Shown in pieces: positions 6,821-13,443 of a stretch of 14,147 bases of DNA; position 1 is the stretch's first letter, and each line of letters begins with the position of its first letter. Location: the NCBI GenBank assembly GCA_035259145.1, contig DATFWQ010000137.1:1-14147 (forward strand), given 5' to 3'. The DNA is from CF-161 sp035259145 (GTDB lineage Bacteria > Chloroflexota > Dormibacteria > Dormibacterales > Dormibacteraceae). Under the pieces are notes generated by a model that worked only from the letters and a program-made list of their open reading frames with translations, ran no database searches and was not told the origin of the DNA. Position numbers and translations under genes: made by a program.

Positions 6821-7033
6821 TCAGCTGGAGCGACCGGGAACTCCAAGCCGCCAAGCATACAGAGACAGGCCCGTCCCCACGAGCGCGAGCAGCGCACCCG
6901 CCGCCGCCAGCGAGGCACCCCTGACCCCGGCCGAGGCCAACGATGCGCCGAACGCGCCAACCAGCAGCAGACCGCTCAGCGCGGCGGCAGCCGCGGCCAC
7001 CGGCTCCAGCTGAATGTCCTCGAGTGCTCGCAT
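6821..7033 (-). CDS. Small two-helix membrane protein of unknown function
   Basis: A 70-residue protein, not recognised. It has a short charged N-terminus (MRALEDIQLEP), two long hydrophobic segments at about 12-34 and 40-63 rich in Ala, Gly, Leu and Val, and a polar end (RLGVPGRSS). An extension from GTG at 7045 would add four residues; neither start has a clear Shine-Dalgarno. It ends 39 bp before the nuoJ start on the same strand and is likely the first gene of the same operon. It could be an accessory subunit of the JKLMN complex or a remnant of another small nuo-type subunit; neither is shown by the sequence. Its composition could also be a chance open frame in GC-rich DNA, but the clean two-helix pattern and operon position favour a gene. 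Confidence 0.55.
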   Translation of the reverse strand: MRALEDIQLEPVAAAAAALSGLLLVGAFGASLASAGVRGASLAAAGALLALVGTGLSLYAWRLGVPGRSS

Positions 7034-7431
7034 CCCACGCTTCACGGCCGCCCATTGTCCCAGACCGGGTCTGCGAGCTGGGTCAGTGATGCCAGGCTCT
7101 CGGGATTGGACCGATTCCTGGCTATGGGCTCCCTGCCAAGCCCTCTGATGGGGCCAATTCACCAGCACCTGGTTCACTTGCGACACAACTGCTGGCCGCT
7201 TCGGTCCACCGGATGATCGATTCCGATTGGCGGCGAGGCATTCGGTGGCCAGGTGCCCCAGATCGTGGGCCTGCGCCGAGGACCGGAGCGAGCCCATTCG
7301 CCAATGGGTGAGCGAGGATCGCAGACCCGGGGTCCCCCGCGAAATCGAAGATTTCGTGGGGTGGGAGATGCAGGGCCGCTAGATGGGGTGCATGGGCGCC
7401 GAAGGTCCGTCGTCAATTCGGAATCGATCAT
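7034..7431. other. Gene-poor region between the sensor kinase and the nuo-like operon
   Basis: About 400 bp with no convincing gene on either strand. It should hold the terminator of the kinase operon and the promoter of the nuo-like operon. Visible elements are the hairpin at 7335-7361, a smaller inverted repeat CCCATT-cgcc-AATGGG at 7293-7308, and two related short palindromes, CAGACC-G-GGTCTG at 7061-7073 and GACCC-G-GGGTC at 7324-7334. The first palindrome lies about 28 bp upstream of the small ORF start, a suitable place for an operator or part of a promoter-proximal control site. No sigma-70-like -35/-10 pair could be picked with confidence. Confidence 0.5.
7335..7361 (-). terminator. 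Strong hairpin behind the sensor kinase gene
   Basis: The arms CCCCGCGAAATC (7335-7346) and GATTTCGTGGGG (7350-7361) form a 12-bp stem with one G-T wobble and a 3-nt GAA loop. It lies about 70 bp downstream of the kinase stop. No T-run follows on the minus strand, as is common for hairpin terminators in high-GC Gram-positives. It could also be a processing or regulatory structure. Confidence 0.5.
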
Positions 7432-8670
7432 CTAGATCTCGACAATGAACACCGCGCCACCGCTGGGAGCGTTGCCGGCCCAGATCCTGCCTCCGTGCTG
7501 CTGCACGATCCAGCGGGCGATTGCCAGGCCGAGGCCGGTACCCCCATTCGATCGCACCGGATCGCCCTGGTAGAAGCGCTCGAAGATCCGCTCCTCCTCG
7601 CCGGGTGGGATCCCGGGCCCATGGTCAGCGACTACGAGCCGCGCTCCGCCCTGGGGCCGGCGCTGCACCCACATCGTGGCCTGGCCACCACCGTGCCTGT
7701 GGGCGTTGTCCGCCAGGATCCATGCCAGCTGGGTCAGCGCGTCGTGGTCGCCGGACACCGGTGCAGGCTCGACCGACGAGGCCAGCCCGGCCCGGCGGGC
7801 CACCGGCTCTACGACGCGTGCCAGATCGAGCGGGGACCGCCGCAGCTCGTGCCCGGCGTCTGCTCGAGCGAGGGTGAGCAAGCCCTCCACGAGGCGGCTC
7901 ATACGCTCGCTCTCGGCCGCGATGTCAACGACGGCCTCCCTGGCATCCTCAGCGGCCGGGGCTGGATCACGCAGAAGGAGTCCTGCATTACCGCGGATGC
8001 TCGTCAGCGGCGTGCGCAGCTCATGCGATGCGTCGGCGACGAACCGGCGCTGGCTGTCCTGGGCGGTCTTGAGCCTGCCGAGCATTTCGTTGAACGCATC
8101 TGTGAGCCGGCCGATTTCGTCGCGGCGTGGCCTGACGGCGGGCAGGCGGCTCCCGAGGTCCCACGTCTGCCCCACGTCCGCGGCGACGGCCGCCATCGTC
8201 TTGAGCGGCCTCAGCGCGCGACCAGCGGCCAACCACGTCGCCGCCACCCCTGCCAGCATGGTCACGAATGCGGTGAAAAGCAGGTAGGTGAGCAGGGCGG
8301 CGGTGCCCCTCTGCACCTCACTCAAGTGCTCGCCGGTCACCAGAACGGTTCCATCAGGCTGGGGCTGGACGAGGACTCGTACACGGTCGTTGGGCGCGGC
8401 CGTGATGGTCGCCAGACCCTCGTGCACCGGGAGCGGCAGGTGGTCAGGGACGGGGCCGAAGCCTCCTACGCGCCGGACCTGCAGGTGACCGTCCGCCGCC
8501 CCCGCTGCCAGGAAGGTCTTGGTCGCGTTGCCGTCCTTCAGGTCCTGGTCGACGCCGTTGAGAGCGCCCTGCCAGGCGATCAAGTACAGAACGACGCTGA
8601 AGAGCACCAACGTCGTGCAGACCACCACCGCTCCGAAGAGGGCGATCCTGGCTCGGATCGGCAGCCTCAT
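7432..8670 (-). CDS. Membrane sensor histidine kinase (HAMP-HisKA-HATPase)
   Basis: A 412-residue class I kinase. TM1 is about 8-32, followed by an extracytoplasmic sensor region of about 90 residues (33-123) without a recognised fold, TM2 at about 124-148 and HAMP at about 149-203. The HisKA H-box ASHELRTPLTS carries phospho-acceptor H216. The ATPase domain shows the N-box (LADNAHRHG, N322), G1 (DHGPGIP, 349-355), F-box (IFERFYQ) and G2 (GGTGLGLAIA, 376-385). All catalytic boxes are intact. Length and layout fit the MprB/TrcS/BaeS-like group. The ATG overlaps the response regulator stop as ATGA, so both are made together. The signal is unknown. The nuo-like operon begins about 400 bp downstream on the same strand, making it a possible but unproven target. 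Confidence 0.93.
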   Translation of the reverse strand: MRLPIRARIALFGAVVVCTTLVLFSVVLYLIAWQGALNGVDQDLKDGNATKTFLAAGAADGHLQVRRVGGFGPVPDHLPLPVHEGLATITAAPNDRVRVLVQPQPDGTVLVTGEHLSEVQRGTAALLTYLLFTAFVTMLAGVAATWLAAGRALRPLKTMAAVAADVGQTWDLGSRLPAVRPRRDEIGRLTDAFNEMLGRLKTAQDSQRRFVADASHELRTPLTSIRGNAGLLLRDPAPAAEDAREAVVDIAAESERMSRLVEGLLTLARADAGHELRRSPLDLARVVEPVARRAGLASSVEPAPVSGDHDALTQLAWILADNAHRHGGGQATMWVQRRPQGGARLVVADHGPGIPPGEEERIFERFYQGDPVRSNGGTGLGLAIARWIVQQHGGRIWAGNAPSGGAVFIVEI

Positions 8671-9338
8671 TCCTGGAGTCTGAGCACGTAGCCGAAGCCC
8701 CGCATGGTGTGGATCAGTCGAGGCTCCCCCAACTTGGCGCGAAGGTAGCCGACGTAAACGTCCACCACGTTGCTCGTCGCCCCGAAGGCGTATCCCCAGA
8801 CCGCATCCAGGATCTGGTCACGGCTGAGCACGCGGCGCGGGTTGCGCACGAAGTGGCAAAGCAGTTCAAACTCGGTGCCGGTCAATTGCACCAGGCGACC
8901 GGCCCTGCGCACCTCGCGCGCATCGAGGTCGACCTCCACGTCCGCGTAGTCCATGCGCCGGCGCTGCTGTGGAGCCCTTCTGAGCAGTGCTCTGACCCGG
9001 GCCAGCAGCTCTTCGTAGGCGAAGGGCTTGAGCACGTAATCATCGGCGCCGCTGTCGAGACCACGCACACGCTCGCCGGTCGCGTCGAGAGCGGTGAGCA
9101 TCATGATGGGTACGTCGCTCCCCTCGCGCAGCCTCCGGCAGACCTCGACTCCGTCCAGGCCCGGGAGCATCACGTCGAGCAACACCAGGTCCGGCGGCCT
9201 GTTGAGGGCCTTGGCCAGCGCCGAGGTTCCGTCCCCGGCGATCTCCACGGTGTAGCCCTCATAGTGGAGCGCGCGTTTGAGTACGGCGGCTATCCGGGCA
9301 TCGTCGTCGACGACCAGCACGTGCGGCCGCTCGCTCAC
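8667..9338 (-). CDS. OmpR/PhoB-family response regulator
   Basis: A 223-residue transcription regulator. The receiver domain (about 5-118) has the acidic pair D11/D12, phospho-acceptor D55 (LVLLDVMLPG), T82 and K104 (LKPF). The winged-helix DNA-binding domain (about 128-221) has LTGTEFELL, the recognition segment around RVLSRDQILDAVWG and VDVYVGYLRAKL, and ends in the typical RGFGYVL. It pairs with the kinase encoded immediately downstream (ATGA overlap). GTG at 9338 is chosen because it places the receiver at the usual distance from the N-terminus. A longer frame reaches 9440 but would overlap the RDD gene and adds unconserved sequence. Binding sites cannot be assigned. Confidence 0.93.
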   Translation of the reverse strand: MSERPHVLVVDDDARIAAVLKRALHYEGYTVEIAGDGTSALAKALNRPPDLVLLDVMLPGLDGVEVCRRLREGSDVPIMMLTALDATGERVRGLDSGADDYVLKPFAYEELLARVRALLRRAPQQRRRMDYADVEVDLDAREVRRAGRLVQLTGTEFELLCHFVRNPRRVLSRDQILDAVWGYAFGATSNVVDVYVGYLRAKLGEPRLIHTMRGFGYVLRLQE

Positions 9339-9384
9339 GGTCGCCAGTATCGCCACGAGTTCATGAGAGCGTTCTAAGAGGGTG

Positions 9385-10146
9385 TCAGAGCTGCTCGTCT
9401 GCAAGCTGGTCGAGAGCTGCCAGCGGTCCGCCTGCCGCAACCACCTGCGGCAGCACGGTCCTCAGCGCCGGCTCCACCTGGAGGGCGAGCGCCTCGCGGT
9501 GCGGAGGGGGGAGGAACTGCCGCCGCTGGGCATACGCGACCACGAACCTCCGGAGCGCGGGCTCGAGACGGTGCCTAGGTCCGGCTGACGGCCGTGCGGC
9601 GTCCGCGGCTGCGACGGCCGCGCTCAGGTCGGCCAGTCGCACCGCGGCACGATCACGGACCACGATCGTGCCTGCGACCATGTCGCCCAGCCGCTGGTTG
9701 CGCGCGCTTACAAAGATCGCGATCGCGCCTGCCGCGTAGTACACGGGCAGGAAGTCCACGATCCGGAATAGGTTGCGCACGATCGCCTGACCGGCCGTGA
9801 TGGGCCCACCCCGGACGTCGACAACCCGCAGCCGGAGTGCCAGCTTGCCCAGGCTCTTGCCGGCCCACAGAGCTTCCGGCACGATCCAGTAGGCGCAGAA
9901 GCCGAGGAAGCCCACCAGGAAGAAGGCGAGCACAGCCGGCCCGGGGTTGCCGAGCACCAAACCCAGGCCGACGGACGCAAACACGAGGGCGATCATGATG
10001 GCGGTGAGCGCCAGGGAGTCGATCAGCTGCGCCGCGAACCGGCTTCCAAGGCCCGCGGTTTCCAGCCGGAACGAGACTCGCTCCGGCGTTGCTACGACCA
10101 GCTCCTCAGCATCACCGGAACGAACCGGCGATCCCTCGTACTCCAC
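9385..10146 (-). CDS. RDD family membrane protein
   Basis: A protein of about 253 residues with the RDD domain in its first two thirds. The signature is visible as GSRFAAQLIDSL (R and D of the first helix), two hydrophobic helices, the GKSLGKLALRLRVVD loop, a third helix following RNLFRIVDFLP, and RNQRLGDMVAGTIVV holding the last Asp. The remaining 80 or so residues are a soluble Ala/Arg/Leu-rich tail. RDD proteins are poorly characterised; some are linked to ion or solute transport. The start is GTG at 10146 or TTG at 10149; neither has a visible ribosome site. It is 46 bp upstream of the response regulator on the same strand and divergent from SpoIIM at a distance of 13 bp or less, so either leaderless transcription or promoters inside the opposing genes are likely. 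Confidence 0.88.
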   Translation of the reverse strand: MEYEGSPVRSGDAEELVVATPERVSFRLETAGLGSRFAAQLIDSLALTAIMIALVFASVGLGLVLGNPGPAVLAFFLVGFLGFCAYWIVPEALWAGKSLGKLALRLRVVDVRGGPITAGQAIVRNLFRIVDFLPVYYAAGAIAIFVSARNQRLGDMVAGTIVVRDRAAVRLADLSAAVAAADAARPSAGPRHRLEPALRRFVVAYAQRRQFLPPPHREALALQVEPALRTVLPQVVAAGGPLAALDQLADEQL

Positions 10147-10159
10147 CAACGCGGATCAT
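10147..10159. promoter_or_regulatory. Minimal divergent start region between the RDD and SpoIIM genes
   Basis: Only 13 bp separate the RDD GTG (10146) from the SpoIIM ATG (10160), or 10 bp if RDD starts at its TTG (10149). Neither gene has room for its own 5' leader and promoter here, so promoters must lie within the opposite coding sequence, or transcripts are leaderless. No specific -10 element is assigned. Confidence 0.5.
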
Positions 10160-11164
10160 ATGTCCGTGCGCGCGCAGGAGTTCGTCACGCGCCGGCGGAT
10201 GGAGTGGGAACGGCTCGAGGAGCTTCTGAGGCGGTCGCGCAGGATGGGAGGCCTCCGGCCGGGCGAGGCCCTGGAGCTGGCTGCACTCTATCGGAGGGCG
10301 ACGGCCGACCTCGCCAGGGCGCAGCGTGACTGGCCCGACGAGCCCGTCACCCACTTCCTGAACGGTCTGGTCGCGAGAGGCCACGCACGCGTCTACCGTG
10401 AAGGCGGCGCCATCCTGCCCCGGCTTGCCCGCTTCTACGCCCAGACCGTGCCCCGGACCTATCGCGAGTCTGGCCCCTTCCTGCTGGCATCAGCCATGCT
10501 TCTCTTCGGCCCCGCCATTGTGGCTTTCGCCGCCCTGCTGGCCGAACCGCAGCTTGCCGACCATTTCGTCCGGCCCCAGCTGGTGGACCTGGTCAAGCAT
10601 CACCGGTTGTGGACCGACATCCCACCGGACGCACGGCCGTACGCCTCCGGCCTCATCATGACCAACAACGTCATCGTGTCGATCCTGGTCTTCGTGCTGG
10701 GGATCGTCTTCGCGCTGCCCACCGTCGGAGTTCTCGTCATCAACGGGGTGACGCTGGGTGCCTTGTTTGGCCTGACCACAGCTTATGGGGTGAGCGGCGG
10801 GCTGCTCGAGTTCGTCATCTCCCACGGTCCGCTGGAGCTGTCGGTTGTGGTCGGCGCCGGCGCAAGCGGCCTCATGCTCGGCTGGGCCCTCCTGCAGCCA
10901 GGCGCGTACAGCCGGCGTGACGCACTGACGATGGCCGGCCGTCGAGCCTACGTGCTGCTCGTCGGGCTGACGCCGCTGCTGGTCGTGGCGGGCACCATCG
11001 AGGGCAACCTCAGCCCCTCGGGAGCACCCTTCGCAGCGAAGGCCGCAGTCGGCATCGGGACCGCGAGCCTGCTGTACAGCTGGCTGCTGCTCGCTGGTCG
11101 CGACCGGGTCATATCAGCCCCCGCTCCTTCAGCTCCAGGTACCGCTCGACGAGCGCCGGGCTGA
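10160..11164 (+). CDS. Stage II sporulation protein M (SpoIIM) family membrane protein
   Basis: A 334-residue protein and the only plus-strand gene in the window. The N-terminal soluble part (1-100) has the family pattern FVTRRRMEWERLEELL, a Leu/Arg-rich helix, LAALYRRATADLARAQRDWPD and a later GHARVY. The membrane part has TM1 at about 106-127, then MTNNVIVSILVFVLGIVFALPT (167-188), NGVTLGALFG (195-204) and ISHGPLELSVVVGAGASGLMLG (220-241), all hallmarks of SpoIIM/DUF95. In spore formers SpoIIM takes part in engulfment. In non-sporulating actinobacteria the family sits next to MoxR/DUF58 genes with unknown role, so sporulation should not be inferred. The ATG has only a weak GCGGA upstream. 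Its last 56 bp overlap the DUF58 gene in antisense. Confidence 0.88.
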   Translation: MSVRAQEFVTRRRMEWERLEELLRRSRRMGGLRPGEALELAALYRRATADLARAQRDWPDEPVTHFLNGLVARGHARVYREGGAILPRLARFYAQTVPRTYRESGPFLLASAMLLFGPAIVAFAALLAEPQLADHFVRPQLVDLVKHHRLWTDIPPDARPYASGLIMTNNVIVSILVFVLGIVFALPTVGVLVINGVTLGALFGLTTAYGVSGGLLEFVISHGPLELSVVVGAGASGLMLGWALLQPGAYSRRDALTMAGRRAYVLLVGLTPLLVVAGTIEGNLSPSGAPFAAKAAVGIGTASLLYSWLLLAGRDRVISAPAPSAPGTARRAPG

Positions 11165-12464
11165 GCCGCCCTGCTTCCGACTGCAGGCATTCCACCCCGC
11201 CACGCTGGAGCGTCTCGAACGCCCGGCTGCGGGCAGCCATGAGCTCTTCAGCCGCCGCCCAGAGGTAGGCGTCGCCCGACCGGGTTATCGGCCGTGCCAC
11301 CGCTTCGGCCACTTCGGGGTCGGTGAGCGCCACGACCAGCACGCGGTGGCGGGCACCCAGGCGCAGGCCGTGCGCGACCAGGTCGGCAGAGGCGATCGGA
11401 TCGAGCACATCGGTCAGGACGGCGATCAGCGAGCGGCCTCGCACCTGAGTGGCCAGGTAAGCGAACGCGTCACCGAACTCGGGCTCCGCATAGCGGGGCT
11501 CCGCGCGGTAGAGCACCTCGTTGAGGCGCTCCACCTGCTTCAGCCCCCTCCGCGGCGCCAGGAATGTCCGGACGGCGTCGTCGAACGTCAACAGCCCCAC
11601 TCGGTCGCCCTGGGTCTGCGCGACCCAGGCCAGCAGCAGTGCCGCGTTCACGGCGTGATCCAGCTTGGTGAGCTCACCTGCCGGTGCGGTCATCAGGCGG
11701 CCGCAGTCGAGGGCGACGACGAGCTGCTGTCCGCGCTCAGCCTCCAGCTCCGTGGTGACCGGTCGATCACGACGGGCGGTGGCCTTCCAGTTGACGTGGC
11801 GCACGTCGTCGCCGGGCAGGTAGTCGCGCAGCCCGGCGGGCGCCGTGGCGGCGCCGGGCGGCCGCGCCCTGCGCTGGCCGGGCAGGGCCCGCACACCGCG
11901 ACGGAGGGTGAGCTGCCAGCGCCGGATAGCGAGGACGTTGGGGTAGACGGCAGCCTCCGAAGACAGCCCGAGCCGGAAGTGACGCAGCCACCAGCCGGAG
12001 GGCCGCCACACCCTGACGTCGAGCGCCGGCAGCGCGTATGCACCGCGACGAGGGGGCCGCACCGAGTACTCCGCGACGAGCTGTCCATCAGCGTCGAAAG
12101 TCACGTCGACCGAACGCGGCCGGGCGTTGAACGCGGCCGGAGCGTGGTCGGCTACCTCACAGCACAGTCCGGCCGCCTCAGGACACGAGATGCCGATCAG
12201 CACCGCCTGATCGGCGCCCAGCGACAGGGGCTGGGGGACCTGGCGCGATGCCAGGAAGCGGTTCGGAAGAGGCAGCCTGCGAGCGTCACGGACGATCGCC
12301 CAGGCCAGCACCGCATGGTAGGGCAGCGCCAGCGCCCACAGGAGTGGGGAGACCGCGGCGAGCGCCACCAGCGCCGCACCGCCGAGCATGACGAGCAGAA
12401 GCCGCCAGCGGGGGACGAGCGTGGTCAGCGCAGCGAGCGGCCGGCCGGCGGGTCCGGTCACCAC
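11109..12464 (-). CDS. DUF58 domain-containing protein
   Basis: A 451-residue protein with two N-terminal membrane helices (about 20-58), a beta-rich middle region and the DUF58 core at about 211-257: LRDYLPGDDVRHVNWKATAR followed by LVVALDCGRLM, a vWA-like strand whose usual DxSxS metal site is altered to D-C-G-R. Family members are co-encoded with MoxR ATPases and are thought to cooperate with them in assembling or maturing membrane or secreted proteins; molecular activity is not established. Start GTG at 12464 is preceded by GGGAGG with a 7-nt spacer; a second GTG follows immediately. It lies 31 bp downstream of moxR in the same operon, and its 3' end overlaps SpoIIM tail to tail. Confidence 0.9.
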   Translation of the reverse strand: MVTGPAGRPLAALTTLVPRWRLLLVMLGGAALVALAAVSPLLWALALPYHAVLAWAIVRDARRLPLPNRFLASRQVPQPLSLGADQAVLIGISCPEAAGLCCEVADHAPAAFNARPRSVDVTFDADGQLVAEYSVRPPRRGAYALPALDVRVWRPSGWWLRHFRLGLSSEAAVYPNVLAIRRWQLTLRRGVRALPGQRRARPPGAATAPAGLRDYLPGDDVRHVNWKATARRDRPVTTELEAERGQQLVVALDCGRLMTAPAGELTKLDHAVNAALLLAWVAQTQGDRVGLLTFDDAVRTFLAPRRGLKQVERLNEVLYRAEPRYAEPEFGDAFAYLATQVRGRSLIAVLTDVLDPIASADLVAHGLRLGARHRVLVVALTDPEVAEAVARPITRSGDAYLWAAAEELMAARSRAFETLQRGGVECLQSEAGRLSPALVERYLELKERGLI

Positions 12465-12495
12465 AGGTTGGCCTCCCGCCTCCCTGCCTCGCTCT

Positions 12496-13443
12496 TCAGC
12501 GTGGCGGCGTCACCTGAGCCACGATTTCGGCCAGCACCGAGTCGGGGGTCTGGCCCGCGACCTCCGCTTCCGGGCGCAGTATCAGGCGGTGGCGGAATGT
12601 GGGCGCAAGGAGCGACTTCACGTCGTCCGGCGTCACGAAGTCGCGGTCCTCGAGCGCCGCCGACGCCTTGGCAGCCAGCAGCAGCAGCACCTCGGCACGC
12701 GGTGAAGCGCCGAGCGCCAGCTCTGGAGCTCGGCGCGAGGCCGCCGCAAGCTCGACGATGTATCGGCGGACCACGTCTTCCACGTGGACGCGCGACATCT
12801 GCTCCATGACCGCTTCCAGGGCGGCCTTGTCCAGCACCGGCGCGACCCCGGCTCGCTCGGGGTCGCGCAGCTCGATCCCGGCGTCCCAACGAGCGAGCAT
12901 CTCCATCTCGTGATCCTGGCTCGGGTAGTCCAGCACGGCCTTGAAGAGGAAGCGGTCTTGCTGAGCCTCGGGAAGCGGGTAGGTGCCTTCGTACTCGACC
13001 GGGTTCTGGGTTGCCAGCACCACGAACGGCTCGGGCAGCGGCAGCTGCCGGCCCTCGAGCGACACCCCTCGCTCCTCCATGGCCTCCAGCAGCGCGGCCT
13101 GGACCTTGGCCGGCGCTCGGTTTATCTCGTCGGCCAGCAGCACGTTGGTGAACACGGGCCCGGGGCGCACGTTGAAGCTGCGGGTCTGGAGGTCATACAC
13201 CGAGGTCCCCACGATGTCGGCCGGCATCAGATCCGGGGTGAACTGAACGCGCCCGTACTGGAGCGACAGCAGCCGTGCGATCGACTTCGCCAGCAGCGTC
13301 TTGCCGGTGCCGGGTACCCCCTCCAGGAGCACGTGGCCCCTGACGACCACGGCGAGCGCACAGAGGCGCACCGCTTCCTCCTGGCCGACGATCGCCTTGC
13401 CCACCTCCGACTGGAAGCAGGCCGCAAACTGTGACCCCCTCAC
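12496..13443 (-). CDS. MoxR-family AAA+ ATPase
   Basis: A 315-residue AAA_3 ATPase. Walker A is GVPGTGKT (42-49), Walker B is LLADEINRAP (102-111) and sensor 1 is VLATQNPVEYEGTYPLPEAQQDRF (142-165), the MoxR fingerprint. The C-terminal lid follows (about 230-312), with the RAEVLLLLAAKASA and DFVTPDDV segments. It is expected to be an ATP-driven chaperone acting with the downstream DUF58 partner. Start GTG overlaps the upstream DUF4350 gene stop as GTGA, so the two are translationally coupled. The family matches moxR2-type genes by neighbourhood; no symbol is given because several MoxR subfamilies exist. Confidence 0.94.
   Translation of the reverse strand: MRGSQFAACFQSEVGKAIVGQEEAVRLCALAVVVRGHVLLEGVPGTGKTLLAKSIARLLSLQYGRVQFTPDLMPADIVGTSVYDLQTRSFNVRPGPVFTNVLLADEINRAPAKVQAALLEAMEERGVSLEGRQLPLPEPFVVLATQNPVEYEGTYPLPEAQQDRFLFKAVLDYPSQDHEMEMLARWDAGIELRDPERAGVAPVLDKAALEAVMEQMSRVHVEDVVRRYIVELAAASRRAPELALGASPRAEVLLLLAAKASAALEDRDFVTPDDVKSLLAPTFRHRLILRPEAEVAGQTPDSVLAEIVAQVTPPR

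Noticed and set aside
7253..7435. 60-codon plus-strand frame in the region behind the kinase
   Set aside because: No hydrophobic or domain signal; it spans the terminator-like hairpin and ends inside the kinase gene, so it looks like chance.
7495..8691. 398-codon open frame on the plus strand opposite the sensor kinase
   Set aside because: Antisense shadow of a gene with all kinase boxes intact; the product shows no fold or motif.
9339..9440. N-terminal extension of the response regulator to 9440
   Set aside because: It overlaps the 3' end of the RDD gene and adds residues upstream of the receiver that the family does not have.
10160..11164. Reading SpoIIM as evidence for sporulation
   Set aside because: The family is common beside MoxR/DUF58 genes in non-sporulating high-GC bacteria, and no other sporulation gene is present.
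11346..12809. 487-codon open frame on the plus strand opposite DUF58 and MoxR
   Set aside because: Its product is rich in Arg, Gln, Gly and Pro with no domain, and it is antisense to two clear family genes. Long antisense frames are expected at this GC content.
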